DNA of 10,830 nt from Desulfobacterales bacterium (GTDB lineage: Bacteria; Desulfobacterota; Desulfobacteria; Desulfobacterales; UBA11574), in assembly GCA_030601485.1 (NCBI GenBank), contig JAUVTO010000046.1, positions 1-10,830 on the forward strand, read 5' to 3'. This document shows positions 1-7,646 of the stretch, in pieces (within the stretch, counting starts at the first letter, position 1; each line of letters opens with the position of its first letter). Position numbers and translations under genes: made by a program. The notes under the pieces are model-generated. The model was not told the DNA's origin. It did not search any database and worked only from the letters and a program-made list of their open reading frames with translations.

Positions 1-232
1 TACCTGTTGGATCTCCGCCCTGGATCATGAAATTGCTGATCACCCGGTGAAACGACATCCCGTCGTAAAACCCCTTTCCGGCCAAGAATACGAAGTTGTT
101 GACCGTTTTGGGTGCATGGTTAGGATAGAGTTCTAATTCAACAATGCCCTTGTTGGTCTCAATTTCCGCCATATACTTTTTGTTTGTATCAATTTGCATC
201 TCGGGTGAACGATCCCATTTCAGCGTATTCAT
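1..232 (-). CDS. Cyclophilin-type peptidyl-prolyl cis-trans isomerase, 5' part (runs off the left edge)
   Basis: The first 77 codons of a gene read from the complement; the C-terminal part lies outside the window. The translation begins MNTLKWDRSPEM and continues into a typical cyclophilin N-terminal half: an IETNKGIVELELYP strand pair, then APKTVNNFVFLA, then GFYDGMSFHRVI, which carries the active-site FHRVI segment, then FMIQGGDPTG. The family catalyses isomerisation of X-Pro peptide bonds and helps proteins fold. No signal peptide or membrane segment is seen, so the product is probably cytoplasmic. The ATG at 232 is preceded by a strong AAGGAGG site (241-247). The gene starts 64 bases after the mqnB stop. 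I saw no terminator hairpin in that gap and only poor promoter-like hexamers, so it may be read from the menaquinone operon. Family assignment is secure; the exact subfamily (ppiA/ppiB-like) is not. Confidence 0.9.
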   Translation of the reverse strand, partial: MNTLKWDRSPEMQIDTNKKYMAEIETNKGIVELELYPNHAPKTVNNFVFLAGKGFYDGMSFHRVISNFMIQGGDPTG

Positions 233-296
233 CAATAATTCCTCCTTGGTATGAATTTTAAGTGTCTTTGATTATCGGGTTTATTCTATCAGCAAC

Positions 297-923
297 CTAA
301 AGCATTTGAAGAACCGGCATAACAGAGCGGATAAAAAACTCGTAAAAAAATGAACGATGCAATCTGATATTCTCCACAATATCTTCATCCGTTGCATGAT
401 CCGGTGTATCACTGACAAATTTAAAAATAAAACATTTTGTATTAAACTTCCTGCACGCCTGAGCAACTGAAGCGCCTTCCATGTCGATCAGGTCTGCATT
501 CATGGAAATCTTTTTGCGTTCATCAGGGTCAAGAACCGCCATGTCACTGGTGGAAAGCGTTGCAGTTTGAAACCCATTTAAAATATCAGGGTTATGACTG
601 CACAGTCTTTTTGTTGTTAATTCATGTCTGTCATATTCAACAATTTTGTTTATGTGAAAGATCTCTCCCAGAGGATGTGAAAAATCTGTCGCACCCGCTG
701 CACCGAGATTACAAACCCAGGCCGGGTGATACTTATAACATGAATAACCGGTAGCCATGGCGGCATTTGCCTTGCCGATACCTGAAATGATTAAAAAAAT
801 ATTATCATTCTGAAATACAGAAAAAGGTTTTTTACGGCTCTGTTTTAAAGACATACCCAGGACAAAAGGCTTTGCCTCAAGCATGGTGGCCATAACAATT
901 GCCGTTACAGTATCTTTTTCCAC
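297..923 (-). CDS. mqnB: Futalosine hydrolase / aminofutalosine nucleosidase (MqnB-like)
   Basis: A 208-residue protein of the nucleoside phosphorylase / MTA-SAH nucleosidase fold. Visible marks are the NLGAAGATD glycine-rich turn (residues 72-80), the IDMEGASVAQAC segment with D147 and E149 that binds the ribosyl group in this family, and SDTPDHA (171-177) with the likely purine-contacting aspartate D172. In the futalosine pathway this step removes the base to give dehypoxanthine futalosine, the substrate of MqnC. Its place as last gene of the mqn cluster, overlapping mqnD by 19 bases, supports that role over plain MTA/SAH salvage. The start is GTG at 923: it has a GAGGAG ribosome site 8 bases upstream, and the next ATG would cut into the first beta strand (TAIVMATML). 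Whether it takes futalosine or 6-aminofutalosine cannot be read from the sequence, and no deaminase gene is present here. Confidence 0.85.
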   Translation of the reverse strand: MEKDTVTAIVMATMLEAKPFVLGMSLKQSRKKPFSVFQNDNIFLIISGIGKANAAMATGYSCYKYHPAWVCNLGAAGATDFSHPLGEIFHINKIVEYDRHELTTKRLCSHNPDILNGFQTATLSTSDMAVLDPDERKKISMNADLIDMEGASVAQACRKFNTKCFIFKFVSDTPDHATDEDIVENIRLHRSFFYEFFIRSVMPVLQML

Positions 924-1705
924 CGAGCCATCTCCTCAAGAGTCTGTATTGCTTTTCTCCCCTTATCTCCCAGCGATAGGGTAAAATTGTTGACATACAG
1001 GTCTATATGCCCGTCAATAACCTGATCATCCAGTTCCTGTGCATGCAATTTTACAAATTCCCGGGATGCATTTTTGTTTTTTAAAGCATATTGAACCGAA
1101 TTTCGAAGAATGGATTCAATATCATCTTTCAGGTCGATGGCCGGGCGATCTTTCCGCACAGCAATGCACCCCAAGGGAATCGGAAGCTCTGTTTCATCTT
1201 CCCACCACTTACCCAGGTCGATTATTTGGACACAACCATATTCCGGATATATGAACCGCCCTTCATGAATTATCAGTCCGGCATCGTATCTTCCGATCCT
1301 AACCCCTTCAAGTATATTATCAAACCGGGTTATTTCAACATTGCGTATTTCGGGATTCCACAACTTCAACAAAAGATATGCGGTTGTGTATTCACCCGGT
1401 ACGGCAACTTTTGCTTCAGACAATAAAAGATCAGAAGATCTTCCCACAAGAAGAGGTCCGCAACCATATCCGAGTGCCGAGCCTGAATCAAGGAGTTTAT
1501 AGTTTTGTTTTAGCTTAAGATAGGCATAAAATGAGAGCTTTGAAATATGAAATGTTTTAAAAAAAGCTTTTTTATTCAGTGTCTCCACATCATGCATATG
1601 TGGAATAAAACGTAAATTTCCCGTATCAATGCAGTGGTGAAGCAGGGCATGAAATATAAATGTGTCGTTAGGACAGGTTGAAAATGCAAGATCGAGTGTT
1701 GTCAT
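905..1705 (-). CDS. mqnD: 1,4-dihydroxy-6-naphthoate synthase
   Basis: MqnD releases 1,4-dihydroxy-6-naphthoate from cyclic dehypoxanthine futalosine. The product has 266 residues when started at the ATG at 1705. It has the two-lobed periplasmic-binding-protein-like fold shared with MqnA. The N-terminal LDLAFSTCPNDTFIFHAL is the family signature, followed by an ALGYGCGPLLV loop and YDAGLIIHEGRF. The histidine in IIHEG (about residue 147) lines up with the catalytic histidine described for the Thermus enzyme; this is from memory of the family, not an alignment. A TTG one codon upstream (1708) is possible but less likely. No good Shine-Dalgarno site is visible (only a GGG run), and the mqnC stop lies 12 bases upstream, so translation probably depends on coupling. 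The 3' end overlaps mqnB by 19 bases. Confidence 0.93.
   Translation of the reverse strand: MTTLDLAFSTCPNDTFIFHALLHHCIDTGNLRFIPHMHDVETLNKKAFFKTFHISKLSFYAYLKLKQNYKLLDSGSALGYGCGPLLVGRSSDLLLSEAKVAVPGEYTTAYLLLKLWNPEIRNVEITRFDNILEGVRIGRYDAGLIIHEGRFIYPEYGCVQIIDLGKWWEDETELPIPLGCIAVRKDRPAIDLKDDIESILRNSVQYALKNKNASREFVKLHAQELDDQVIDGHIDLYVNNFTLSLGDKGRKAIQTLEEMARWKKIL
932..937 (-). promoter_or_regulatory. Ribosome binding site that fixes the mqnB GTG start
   Basis: The complement reads GAGGAG, 8 bases before the GTG at 923. It lies inside the last codons of mqnD. The nearby in-frame ATG of the mqnD frame (within EEMARW) is not a start for mqnB, so this site supports GTG as the initiation codon. Confidence 0.6.
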
Positions 1706-1717
1706 CAAAATTGGTTT

Positions 1718-2788
1718 TTACCCACATTCCCGTATCGCACAATATCGAGAATCCCTCTGCACAGGAATCTTGCCGGCGTTTTTAATGATATCGACAAGTT
1801 CCTTATGGTTGGTACTGGTTTTTATTCCGGTTGCCTTTACCACAACCTCTTCCATGAGCACCCCGCCCATGTCGTTTGCCCCCATTGTCAGTGCAATCTG
1901 TGCAAGCTTCAGACCTTCGGTAAGCCACCCGGCCTGAATATAGGTGATATTGTCAAGGAATATCCTGGCAATTGCAACCATCTTAAGATAATCCATACCT
2001 GTGGCCGGAAGAATATTTTCCATTCGTGTGCCGGCAGGCGAAAATGACCAGGGGATAAAGGCCTGTAAAATCCCTGTGTCATCCTGAACATCTCGTATTA
2101 CGTTAAGATGTTCGATCTTCTCTTCATGGGTCTCTCCCATTCCGTAAGTCATGGTTGCTGAAGACTTCATTTCATTTCGGTAAAGAGAGTATATTACCTC
2201 CCGCCATTCATCCACCGTGATTTTTTTCGGACTTACCTTTGCGCGTATTCTGTCAACCAGCAGGTCTGACGCGCCCGGCACGGAATCGAGGCCTGCCTCT
2301 TTTAATGCGTTCACAACATTATCTATGGACAACGAGCTGTTGCGTGAAATGTGTACGATTTCCGAAGGGGAAAAGGAATGAAGGTAGATTTTCGGGAAAC
2401 GGTTTTTAATCGTTTTTACCATATCAATATATTTGTCCGGAGTATAACCCGGGTGAAGTCCGCCCTGAAGCATGACCTGGGTTCCTCCTGCAGCAATAAG
2501 TTCTTCAACTTTTCGGAGAATATCGTCCATTGTCAGTTCATAAGATTGAATAAGATTGGCCCGGGCATGAAAGGCGCAGAAAGCACATTCCGCTTCACAA
2601 ATATTGGTGAAATTGACAATCCGATCGATGATGAACCCGACTTCTTCTTTGGGGTATGCCAATCTTCTTCTCAGATCTCCGGCTTTTCCCAGGTCAATGA
2701 TGTCCCAGGAAAATAGATCCGGGGCTTCTTCAGGAAGTATTCTGTCCCCCTGGTATATCTTATGGTAAAGTTCGTTGTTTTCGATCAC
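1718..2788 (-). CDS. mqnC: Cyclic dehypoxanthine futalosine synthase (radical SAM)
   Basis: A 356-residue radical SAM enzyme that cyclises dehypoxanthine futalosine to its spiro form, forming a ring of the future naphthoquinone. The Fe4S4-binding CxxxCxxC motif is at C64, C68 and C71 within NFTNICEAECAFCAFHA. It is followed by the LMLQGG-like stretch TQVMLQGGLHPGY, typical of the MqnC/MqnE/CofH group, and SFSPSEIVH. The C-terminal part contains QAFIPWSFSPAGT and the ALTMGANDMGGVLMEE segment of this family. The start is GTG at 2788 with an AAGGA site just upstream; the mqnA stop lies 11 bases before it. It is a divergent paralogue of mqnE, which lies two genes upstream. MqnC rather than MqnE is chosen from the shorter N-terminus, the HSFSPSEI motif and the position next to mqnD. 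Confidence 0.95.
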   Translation of the reverse strand: MIENNELYHKIYQGDRILPEEAPDLFSWDIIDLGKAGDLRRRLAYPKEEVGFIIDRIVNFTNICEAECAFCAFHARANLIQSYELTMDDILRKVEELIAAGGTQVMLQGGLHPGYTPDKYIDMVKTIKNRFPKIYLHSFSPSEIVHISRNSSLSIDNVVNALKEAGLDSVPGASDLLVDRIRAKVSPKKITVDEWREVIYSLYRNEMKSSATMTYGMGETHEEKIEHLNVIRDVQDDTGILQAFIPWSFSPAGTRMENILPATGMDYLKMVAIARIFLDNITYIQAGWLTEGLKLAQIALTMGANDMGGVLMEEVVVKATGIKTSTNHKELVDIIKNAGKIPVQRDSRYCAIRECG

Positions 2789-2799
2789 GTCTTCCTTTG

Positions 2800-3612
2800 C
2801 TATTCAACATCCAAATAGCTTAATCCGGTTACCTTTTTAAGCAGCCCCATCTCTCCGGCAACCGCATAATAAAACATTAAGGCTTCTTTTAAATTATCAT
2901 CAAATTTAAATTGCAAAAGATCAAAATAACCGTTGATGTCATAAATAATATCCGGATACTTTGCTTTTGCCAGTGAAACCACATTTTCTTTTTCTTCTTC
3001 AAGGCAGCGCAATGAACTGTGATATGAAGAAACAACAGATTTTATTTGGAGTTTATATTTTTCAACAACGCTTTGTCTGACCGCAAACACGGCAAATACC
3101 ACGGGGAAGCCGGTTTTTCGAAGCCACAGGTCGCCCAGGTCATAAATATAAGAGACCGGCTCTGAGGTTATTGCCATTGCATCATTGCCAATAACCAGAG
3201 CGGCATCCATATCTTTAAGCACCGGCCTCGGTTCGGTGGGTACGTACGACGGTTCTAACCGGTAATATTTTTTTAGCAGGACTTTCAAAAGCACCACAGA
3301 AGTATGTGACGCACTGGTAATGCCCACTGTCTTTTGGTTCAAATCTTCAATGGGGATTTTGCTTATCAGAATGACCGATCCCACATATCCTACCGAACTC
3401 AAGCAAAATTGCGGAAGCACGAGCACATCATCGGCAATTTCCGCACAGGTTGCCGAGGAAATGGGGCTCATGTCGAGTTGCCGGTGGGCCATCATTTTAT
3501 TAAGCATGCAGGGATAACCCGGATAGATGCTGATCTTTGGGACAGGTTTTTTCTCAAACATTCGAAAATAAAAAGGATAGCAGTTGAGATAGTCGATATA
3601 GCCAAGCCTCAT
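2800..3612 (-). CDS. mqnA: Chorismate dehydratase
   Basis: MqnA makes 3-[(1-carboxyvinyl)oxy]benzoate from chorismate, the entry step of the futalosine pathway. The 270-residue protein starts with the family signature MRLGYIDYLNCYPFYF, has the DMSPISSATCAEIAD region, an ITSASHTSVVLLK strand-helix, and LGDLWLRKTGFPVVFAVFAVR, all characteristic of the MqnA/MqnD periplasmic-binding-like fold. I place the start at the ATG at 3612, not at an upstream in-frame ATG (3639), because an AAAAGGAG site lies 5 bases before it and because its ATGA overlaps the mqnE stop codon (3609-3612), a classic translational coupling. The upstream alternative would add nine residues unlike the family N-terminus. Confidence 0.94.
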   Translation of the reverse strand: MRLGYIDYLNCYPFYFRMFEKKPVPKISIYPGYPCMLNKMMAHRQLDMSPISSATCAEIADDVLVLPQFCLSSVGYVGSVILISKIPIEDLNQKTVGITSASHTSVVLLKVLLKKYYRLEPSYVPTEPRPVLKDMDAALVIGNDAMAITSEPVSYIYDLGDLWLRKTGFPVVFAVFAVRQSVVEKYKLQIKSVVSSYHSSLRCLEEEKENVVSLAKAKYPDIIYDINGYFDLLQFKFDDNLKEALMFYYAVAGEMGLLKKVTGLSYLDVE

Positions 3613-4727
3613 ACATACTCCTTTTCCGGGCCGGCCCATAACGTGCGGTAACTTGCGGTTGTCCGTTCAGGTATGAGTTGGGCATTATGGATCAGTCTTT
3701 TTAAAAACATCTCTGATCCAAAATCGGGGGTTCGAGCACCGGCAGCATGAACAACTTTTTCATCGTGATAAGTCGCGCCAATATCATCAACTCCGAACCT
3801 GAGAAGGGTCTGGGCTATTTTTTCACCCAGATACATCCACAATGCCTTTAAATGGGGTACATTGTGGAGAAAAATTCTGCTGGTCGCATAGATACGGATG
3901 TCATCGTAGCCTGTGGTCGTGTGCGTAACTTCCAGCGCCGTATTCTCACTATGGAACTGTAACGGTACAAAGGTTTTAAAACCTCCGGTCTTATCCTGAA
4001 GATCACGGATCCGAGAAAGATGATCAACAATATCTTCGGCAGTCTCGATATGATTATAAAGCATGGTTGCATTTGTCTTAAGACCCATTTTGTGGGCGGT
4101 CCGCATGACGGAAAGCCATTTGGATCCCGATATTTTCTTTGGTGCTATGATATCCCGAACCCGAGGAGAAAAGATTTCAGCCCCGCCTCCGGGGAGGGCC
4201 TCCACCCCTGCATCCATAAGCCGCTTAAAAACTTCTTCAAGGGAAATTTTATTTTTTTTCGCAAAATAATCGTATTCAACCGCAGTAAATGCAACAATAT
4301 GCATATCCGGCTTTATTTTTTTAATGAGCCGTAACATCTGCTCAAAATAGTCGATGGTAAGATTGGGATGGAGTCCGCCCACAATATGAACTTCATCAAT
4401 CCCTGAGCAAGCCGCACTGTGTATCCTCTGCTCAATTTCATCAGGAGAAAGCAAAAACGCCTTTTCATCATTTTCATCACAGGAAAAGGCACATAAGGGA
4501 CATCTCAGTTCACATATATTCGTGTAGTTAAGATTCATATTAACCCCGTAATATGCAATATCCCCATGCAATTTTGTCCGGATATGATGAGCAATCGTGC
4601 CAAGATCCAGGATGTCATTGGTTGTAAGCATGTAGAGAGCATCTTCTTTGCCTACCGGGATGTTGTTGCAGACTTTTTCAGCTATACGGCGAAGTTTTTT
4701 ATTCTGTATGTTGTCCGGAAGCGCCAT
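3609..4727 (-). CDS. mqnE: Aminofutalosine synthase (radical SAM)
   Basis: MqnE adds the 5'-deoxyadenosyl radical of SAM to the MqnA product and rearranges it to 6-amino-6-deoxyfutalosine. The product has 372 residues, the usual family length. The CxxxCxxC cluster motif is at C72, C76 and C79 in NYTNICELRCPLCAFSC. Next comes DEVHIVGGLHPNL, then the region ALPGGGAEIFSPRVRDII, which identifies MqnE (MqnC has VPGASDLLVDRIR there). The C-terminal LLRFGVDDIGATYHDEKVVHAAGA is also typical. The ATG at 4727 follows the ubiX stop by one base. A TTG at 4757 would add ten residues inside the ubiX end and is less convincing. No clear Shine-Dalgarno sequence precedes the ATG, so initiation probably relies on ribosomes ending ubiX. 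The stop codon overlaps the mqnA start. Confidence 0.95.
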   Translation of the reverse strand: MALPDNIQNKKLRRIAEKVCNNIPVGKEDALYMLTTNDILDLGTIAHHIRTKLHGDIAYYGVNMNLNYTNICELRCPLCAFSCDENDEKAFLLSPDEIEQRIHSAACSGIDEVHIVGGLHPNLTIDYFEQMLRLIKKIKPDMHIVAFTAVEYDYFAKKNKISLEEVFKRLMDAGVEALPGGGAEIFSPRVRDIIAPKKISGSKWLSVMRTAHKMGLKTNATMLYNHIETAEDIVDHLSRIRDLQDKTGGFKTFVPLQFHSENTALEVTHTTTGYDDIRIYATSRIFLHNVPHLKALWMYLGEKIAQTLLRFGVDDIGATYHDEKVVHAAGARTPDFGSEMFLKRLIHNAQLIPERTTASYRTLWAGPEKEYV

Positions 4728-4728
4728 T

Positions 4729-5331
4729 TTATATTTTCTTTTTCCCCCAGCTTTCAAACAGATCGTGCTCCCGGCCCAAAAGGTTCAACACCTTCCCGAC
4801 AACAAAGTTAACCACATCATCAACCGATTCGGGCCGGGTGTAGAACCCCGGAACCGGCGGAACGATCTCAATCCCGGCCAGAGCGGCCTTGTGTATATTT
4901 TCGGTATGGATAACACTGAGTGGCGTTTCCCTGGGCACAATGATGCACCTTCGCTTTTCCTTTAACGCCACGTCACAGGTTCTGGTAATCAGTGAATCTG
5001 CATATCCGTGGACAATGGCGGAAAGTGTTTTCATCGAACAGGGGATAACAACCATTGCTTCGAATCTTGTGGAACCGCTTGCCACCGGAGCAAAAAAATC
5101 ATTGTTTTTGAACTCTCTCAAAAGATCATAGTTTCCGGCAAGACCCCGCTTTAAAAGCAACTCTTTCAAGGATGAGAAGGAAATCTTTTCACGTAAGATT
5201 TCGTATTCTATAATTTGGCGGGCCGGCTGTGAAACGATTGCAGCAACTTTTTCCCCTGAATTAAGGAGTTCTTCAATAAGACGAACCCCCATTATGGGGC
5301 CGCTTGCTCCTGAAATTGCAACAACTATCAT
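4729..5331 (-). CDS. ubiX: Flavin prenyltransferase UbiX family (MqnM-type)
   Basis: A 200-residue UbiX protein. The family joins dimethylallyl phosphate to FMN, giving prenylated FMN, the cofactor of UbiD decarboxylases. Visible motifs are the N-terminal flavin-binding VVAISGASGPIMG (residues 3-15), VIPCSMKTLSAIVHGYADSLITR (95-117, containing the PCSM turn), the IVPRETPLS signature (131-139), and the C-terminal GFYTRPESVDD (162-172). The ATG at 5331 overlaps the ubiA stop as ATGA (5328-5331) and has AGGG as a modest ribosome site. An upstream ATG at 5391 would add 20 residues inside ubiA and is rejected. Its partner ubiD lies two genes upstream in the same operon, so the cofactor and its user are made together. 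Symbols for the futalosine versions vary (mqnM in some papers). Confidence 0.93.
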   Translation of the reverse strand: MIVVAISGASGPIMGVRLIEELLNSGEKVAAIVSQPARQIIEYEILREKISFSSLKELLLKRGLAGNYDLLREFKNNDFFAPVASGSTRFEAMVVIPCSMKTLSAIVHGYADSLITRTCDVALKEKRRCIIVPRETPLSVIHTENIHKAALAGIEIVPPVPGFYTRPESVDDVVNFVVGKVLNLLGREHDLFESWGKKKI

Positions 5332-6179
5332 AGAATTTTCCCTATAAAAACATCTGTGAAGATTCCAAAAAAAAGTATAGGGGATATACACGTATTGATT
5401 TTAAAAAATTTTTTTACCGCCAAACGTATCTCTTTGCTTCTTGCAAGCTTTTGCTGGTATAAAAATATCATTCCGACAAGCATAACTGCAGTCCAGTAAG
5501 GGACATTCTTGTGAGTTAGAAGGCCCGCACATATCATTGCGCTTATGGAAACAATGTAGCAGGTTGCGGATATAAAAAGCGCCTTTTTCTTTCCCAGGCG
5601 AACCGGCAAGGAATAAAGGTTTTCTTTAACATCAAAATCCATGTCCTGAAGAGCATATACAATGTCGAGTCCTGCTATCCATGTCATTATAACTAATCCC
5701 AGAACAAAGGGAACAAGGGTAAATTCACCGGTAACCGCAATATACCCTCCTATAGGTGCGGCAGCTTCAACAAGGCCGAGATAAAAATGGGAAGATGCGC
5801 TAAAGCGTTTAAAATATGAATAAGTAAACAGCATTAAAACTGCCGGAAAAGACAGATAAAAACAGAGCCTGTTCAGCATGAATGACGAACCTATGAGTAC
5901 AAACGAGGAAATAACAGCTGTCACCCAGACCACAAAAGGCCGAATCTCTCCTTGTGGAATAAGCCGGTCACTGGTACGCGGATTTTTTGCATCGATTTCA
6001 GCATCGATTACTCTGTTAAATGACATGCCGGCGGTTCTGGCTGCAGCCAGGGCAACAATCACCCAGAACCAGGTCATAACCGTCCCACCTCCGGCAAAAA
6101 GCACACCTATTAGTGCAAAAGGCAACGCAAAAAGGGTTTGCTCGATCATAATAAGTTTCGAGAATTTCTTAAAATCCAT
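5328..6179 (-). CDS. ubiA: UbiA-family prenyltransferase for 1,4-dihydroxy-6-naphthoate (MqnP-type)
   Basis: A 283-residue polytopic membrane protein with roughly eight or nine hydrophobic helices. Both aspartate-rich motifs of UbiA prenyltransferases are present: NRVIDAEID (N55, D59, D63) and YALQDMDFD (D179, D183), which bind the Mg-diphosphate of the polyprenyl donor. RTAGMSFNR before motif 1 and DRLIPQGEI after it are typical of the menaquinone/ubiquinone branch. In this context the acceptor is inferred to be the MqnD product 1,4-dihydroxy-6-naphthoate rather than 4-hydroxybenzoate. The ATG at 6179 lies inside the ubiD end (11-base overlap) with GGTGGAAAG just upstream as a ribosome site. 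The 3' end overlaps ubiX by 4 bases. Length and motifs look intact. Confidence 0.93.
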   Translation of the reverse strand: MDFKKFSKLIMIEQTLFALPFALIGVLFAGGGTVMTWFWVIVALAAARTAGMSFNRVIDAEIDAKNPRTSDRLIPQGEIRPFVVWVTAVISSFVLIGSSFMLNRLCFYLSFPAVLMLFTYSYFKRFSASSHFYLGLVEAAAPIGGYIAVTGEFTLVPFVLGLVIMTWIAGLDIVYALQDMDFDVKENLYSLPVRLGKKKALFISATCYIVSISAMICAGLLTHKNVPYWTAVMLVGMIFLYQQKLARSKEIRLAVKKFFKINTCISPILFFGIFTDVFIGKIL

Positions 6180-7614
6180 ATTCTTTCCACCGGCTGATGA
6201 CCTTCTCGATTATTTCTTGAGACATTCTGATCTCTTCGGGCCAATCCCGCCCCATTCCTTCTTCACGGGTTTTTCTTGTAGCATCTATCCCCATCTTTCC
6301 GCCAAAATTAGGATACGGTGCTGAATGGTCCAGCGCATCCAGAGGGCCTTCCGATAAAAGCAGATCTCTTTTTGGGTCCACGTTATTAAAGAGTTTCCAG
6401 ACCACGGTTCTTGAATCACGAAGGTCGATATCTTTATCGAATATCGCAATATACTTGGTTGAAGCCATCTGACCCAGTCCCCAGAGTGCGTTAATCACTT
6501 TTTTAGCCTGTCCGGGAAACTTCTTGTCAATTGAAACCAGGGCGCAGTTGTGAAACACGCCTTCCATGGGAAGTTCCATGTCAACAATTTCCGGAACCAG
6601 TATTTTTAATAAAGGCAGAAAAATCTTCTCGGTGGCCTTTGCCATATAACAGTCTTCCATGGGCGGCTTTCCCACGATTGTTGCAGGATAAACAGCATCA
6701 TTTCTGCAGGTAATACAGGTAACATGGAATACCGGATAAAGGTCTTCAGGAGAATAAAACCCGGTATGGTCCCCAAAAGGGCCTTCAATCCGCTCTTCAT
6801 CAGGATCCACATATCCTTCAATGATAACATCGGATTCCGCCGGCACAAAAATATCAATTGTCTTTGCCCGGGTTATTTGGATGGAACGTGAACCGATAAA
6901 ACCCGCAAGCAAAAGTTCGTCCATATCCGGAGGAAGGGGCGCTGTTGCCGCATAGGTAACTAAAGGTGATCCGCCCAGGGCCACAGCCACCTCCATACGC
7001 TCTCCCCGGGATTTGTATTTGTCAAAATGGCGGCTGCCGTCTTTATTGTACTGCCAGTGCATACCGGTTGTGGCATTGTCGTATTTGTGCATGCGATACA
7101 TGCCCATATTCTGAATCCCGGTATCAGGATCTTTTGTAATGACAACAGGAAGGGTAATAAAAGGACCGCCGTCTTGAGGCCAGCAGGTAAGAATGGGGAG
7201 CATGTCGAGCAATGGCCCTTCCGGACCGTAGACCCGCTGCTGGCACGGGCCATGTTTCACTTTTTTGGGTGAAATACGGGCCAGCTCTTTCAAGTCAAGG
7301 AGCATCTTTATTTTTTGGGTAAAACTGCCCGGAGGCCTGATTTTAATTAATGCTTCTATGCGTCGGCCAATATCATCGAAAGAATCGCACCCCAGCGCCA
7401 TTTTCATACGTCGAAAGCTTCCAAAAGCATTGATAAGAAGTGGAAATGTTGATCCTTTTATCTTCTCAAAAAGAAGCGCCGGACCGTGGGTTTTGCTCAT
7501 CCTGTCCGCTATTTCAGTTACTTCCAATACAGAATCCACTTCTGCGGAAATCCTTTTGAGTTCATTTTCAGATTCGAGTTTTCTAATAAATTCCCAAGTG
7601 TTTTTAAATGGCAT
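6169..7614 (-). CDS. ubiD: UbiD-family prenylated-FMN decarboxylase (MqnL-type), first gene of the menaquinone operon
   Basis: A 481-residue UbiD decarboxylase of normal family length. In this operon it is expected to remove the carboxylate from the prenylated dihydroxynaphthoate, using the prenylated FMN made by UbiX; the substrate is inferred from context. Visible motifs: IQNMGMYRMHKYD (residues 167-179), matching the cofactor- and metal-binding region with the conserved Arg at 174, and the acidic segment EERIEGPFGDHTGFYSP (273-289), the active-site glutamate signature. MHWQYNKDGSRHF (185-197) is also typical. I take ATG 7614 as the start, with an AGGGTG site 7 bases upstream. A TTG at 7632 would add six residues and overlap that site. 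The protein looks soluble and complete. It lies directly downstream of a 125-bp palindrome, which would fall in its leader RNA if the promoter is farther upstream. Confidence 0.93.
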   Translation of the reverse strand: MPFKNTWEFIRKLESENELKRISAEVDSVLEVTEIADRMSKTHGPALLFEKIKGSTFPLLINAFGSFRRMKMALGCDSFDDIGRRIEALIKIRPPGSFTQKIKMLLDLKELARISPKKVKHGPCQQRVYGPEGPLLDMLPILTCWPQDGGPFITLPVVITKDPDTGIQNMGMYRMHKYDNATTGMHWQYNKDGSRHFDKYKSRGERMEVAVALGGSPLVTYAATAPLPPDMDELLLAGFIGSRSIQITRAKTIDIFVPAESDVIIEGYVDPDEERIEGPFGDHTGFYSPEDLYPVFHVTCITCRNDAVYPATIVGKPPMEDCYMAKATEKIFLPLLKILVPEIVDMELPMEGVFHNCALVSIDKKFPGQAKKVINALWGLGQMASTKYIAIFDKDIDLRDSRTVVWKLFNNVDPKRDLLLSEGPLDALDHSAPYPNFGGKMGIDATRKTREEGMGRDWPEEIRMSQEIIEKVISRWKEYGF

Positions 7615-7646
7615 GTGTAACACCCTAAACAATTAAAATTAAATTT

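Noticed and set aside
3613..3639. Longer mqnA start at the ATG at 3639
   Set aside because: The ATG at 3612 has a strong ribosome site and a stop-start overlap, and gives the family N-terminus MRLGYIDYLN.
5332..5391. Longer ubiX start at 5391
   Set aside because: It would add 20 residues before the canonical flavin-binding strand and lie deeper in ubiA; the ATG at 5331 forms an ATGA overlap.
5878..6324. 148-codon plus-strand open frame across the ubiA-ubiD junction
   Set aside because: It is antisense to two confident genes and shows no family signature.
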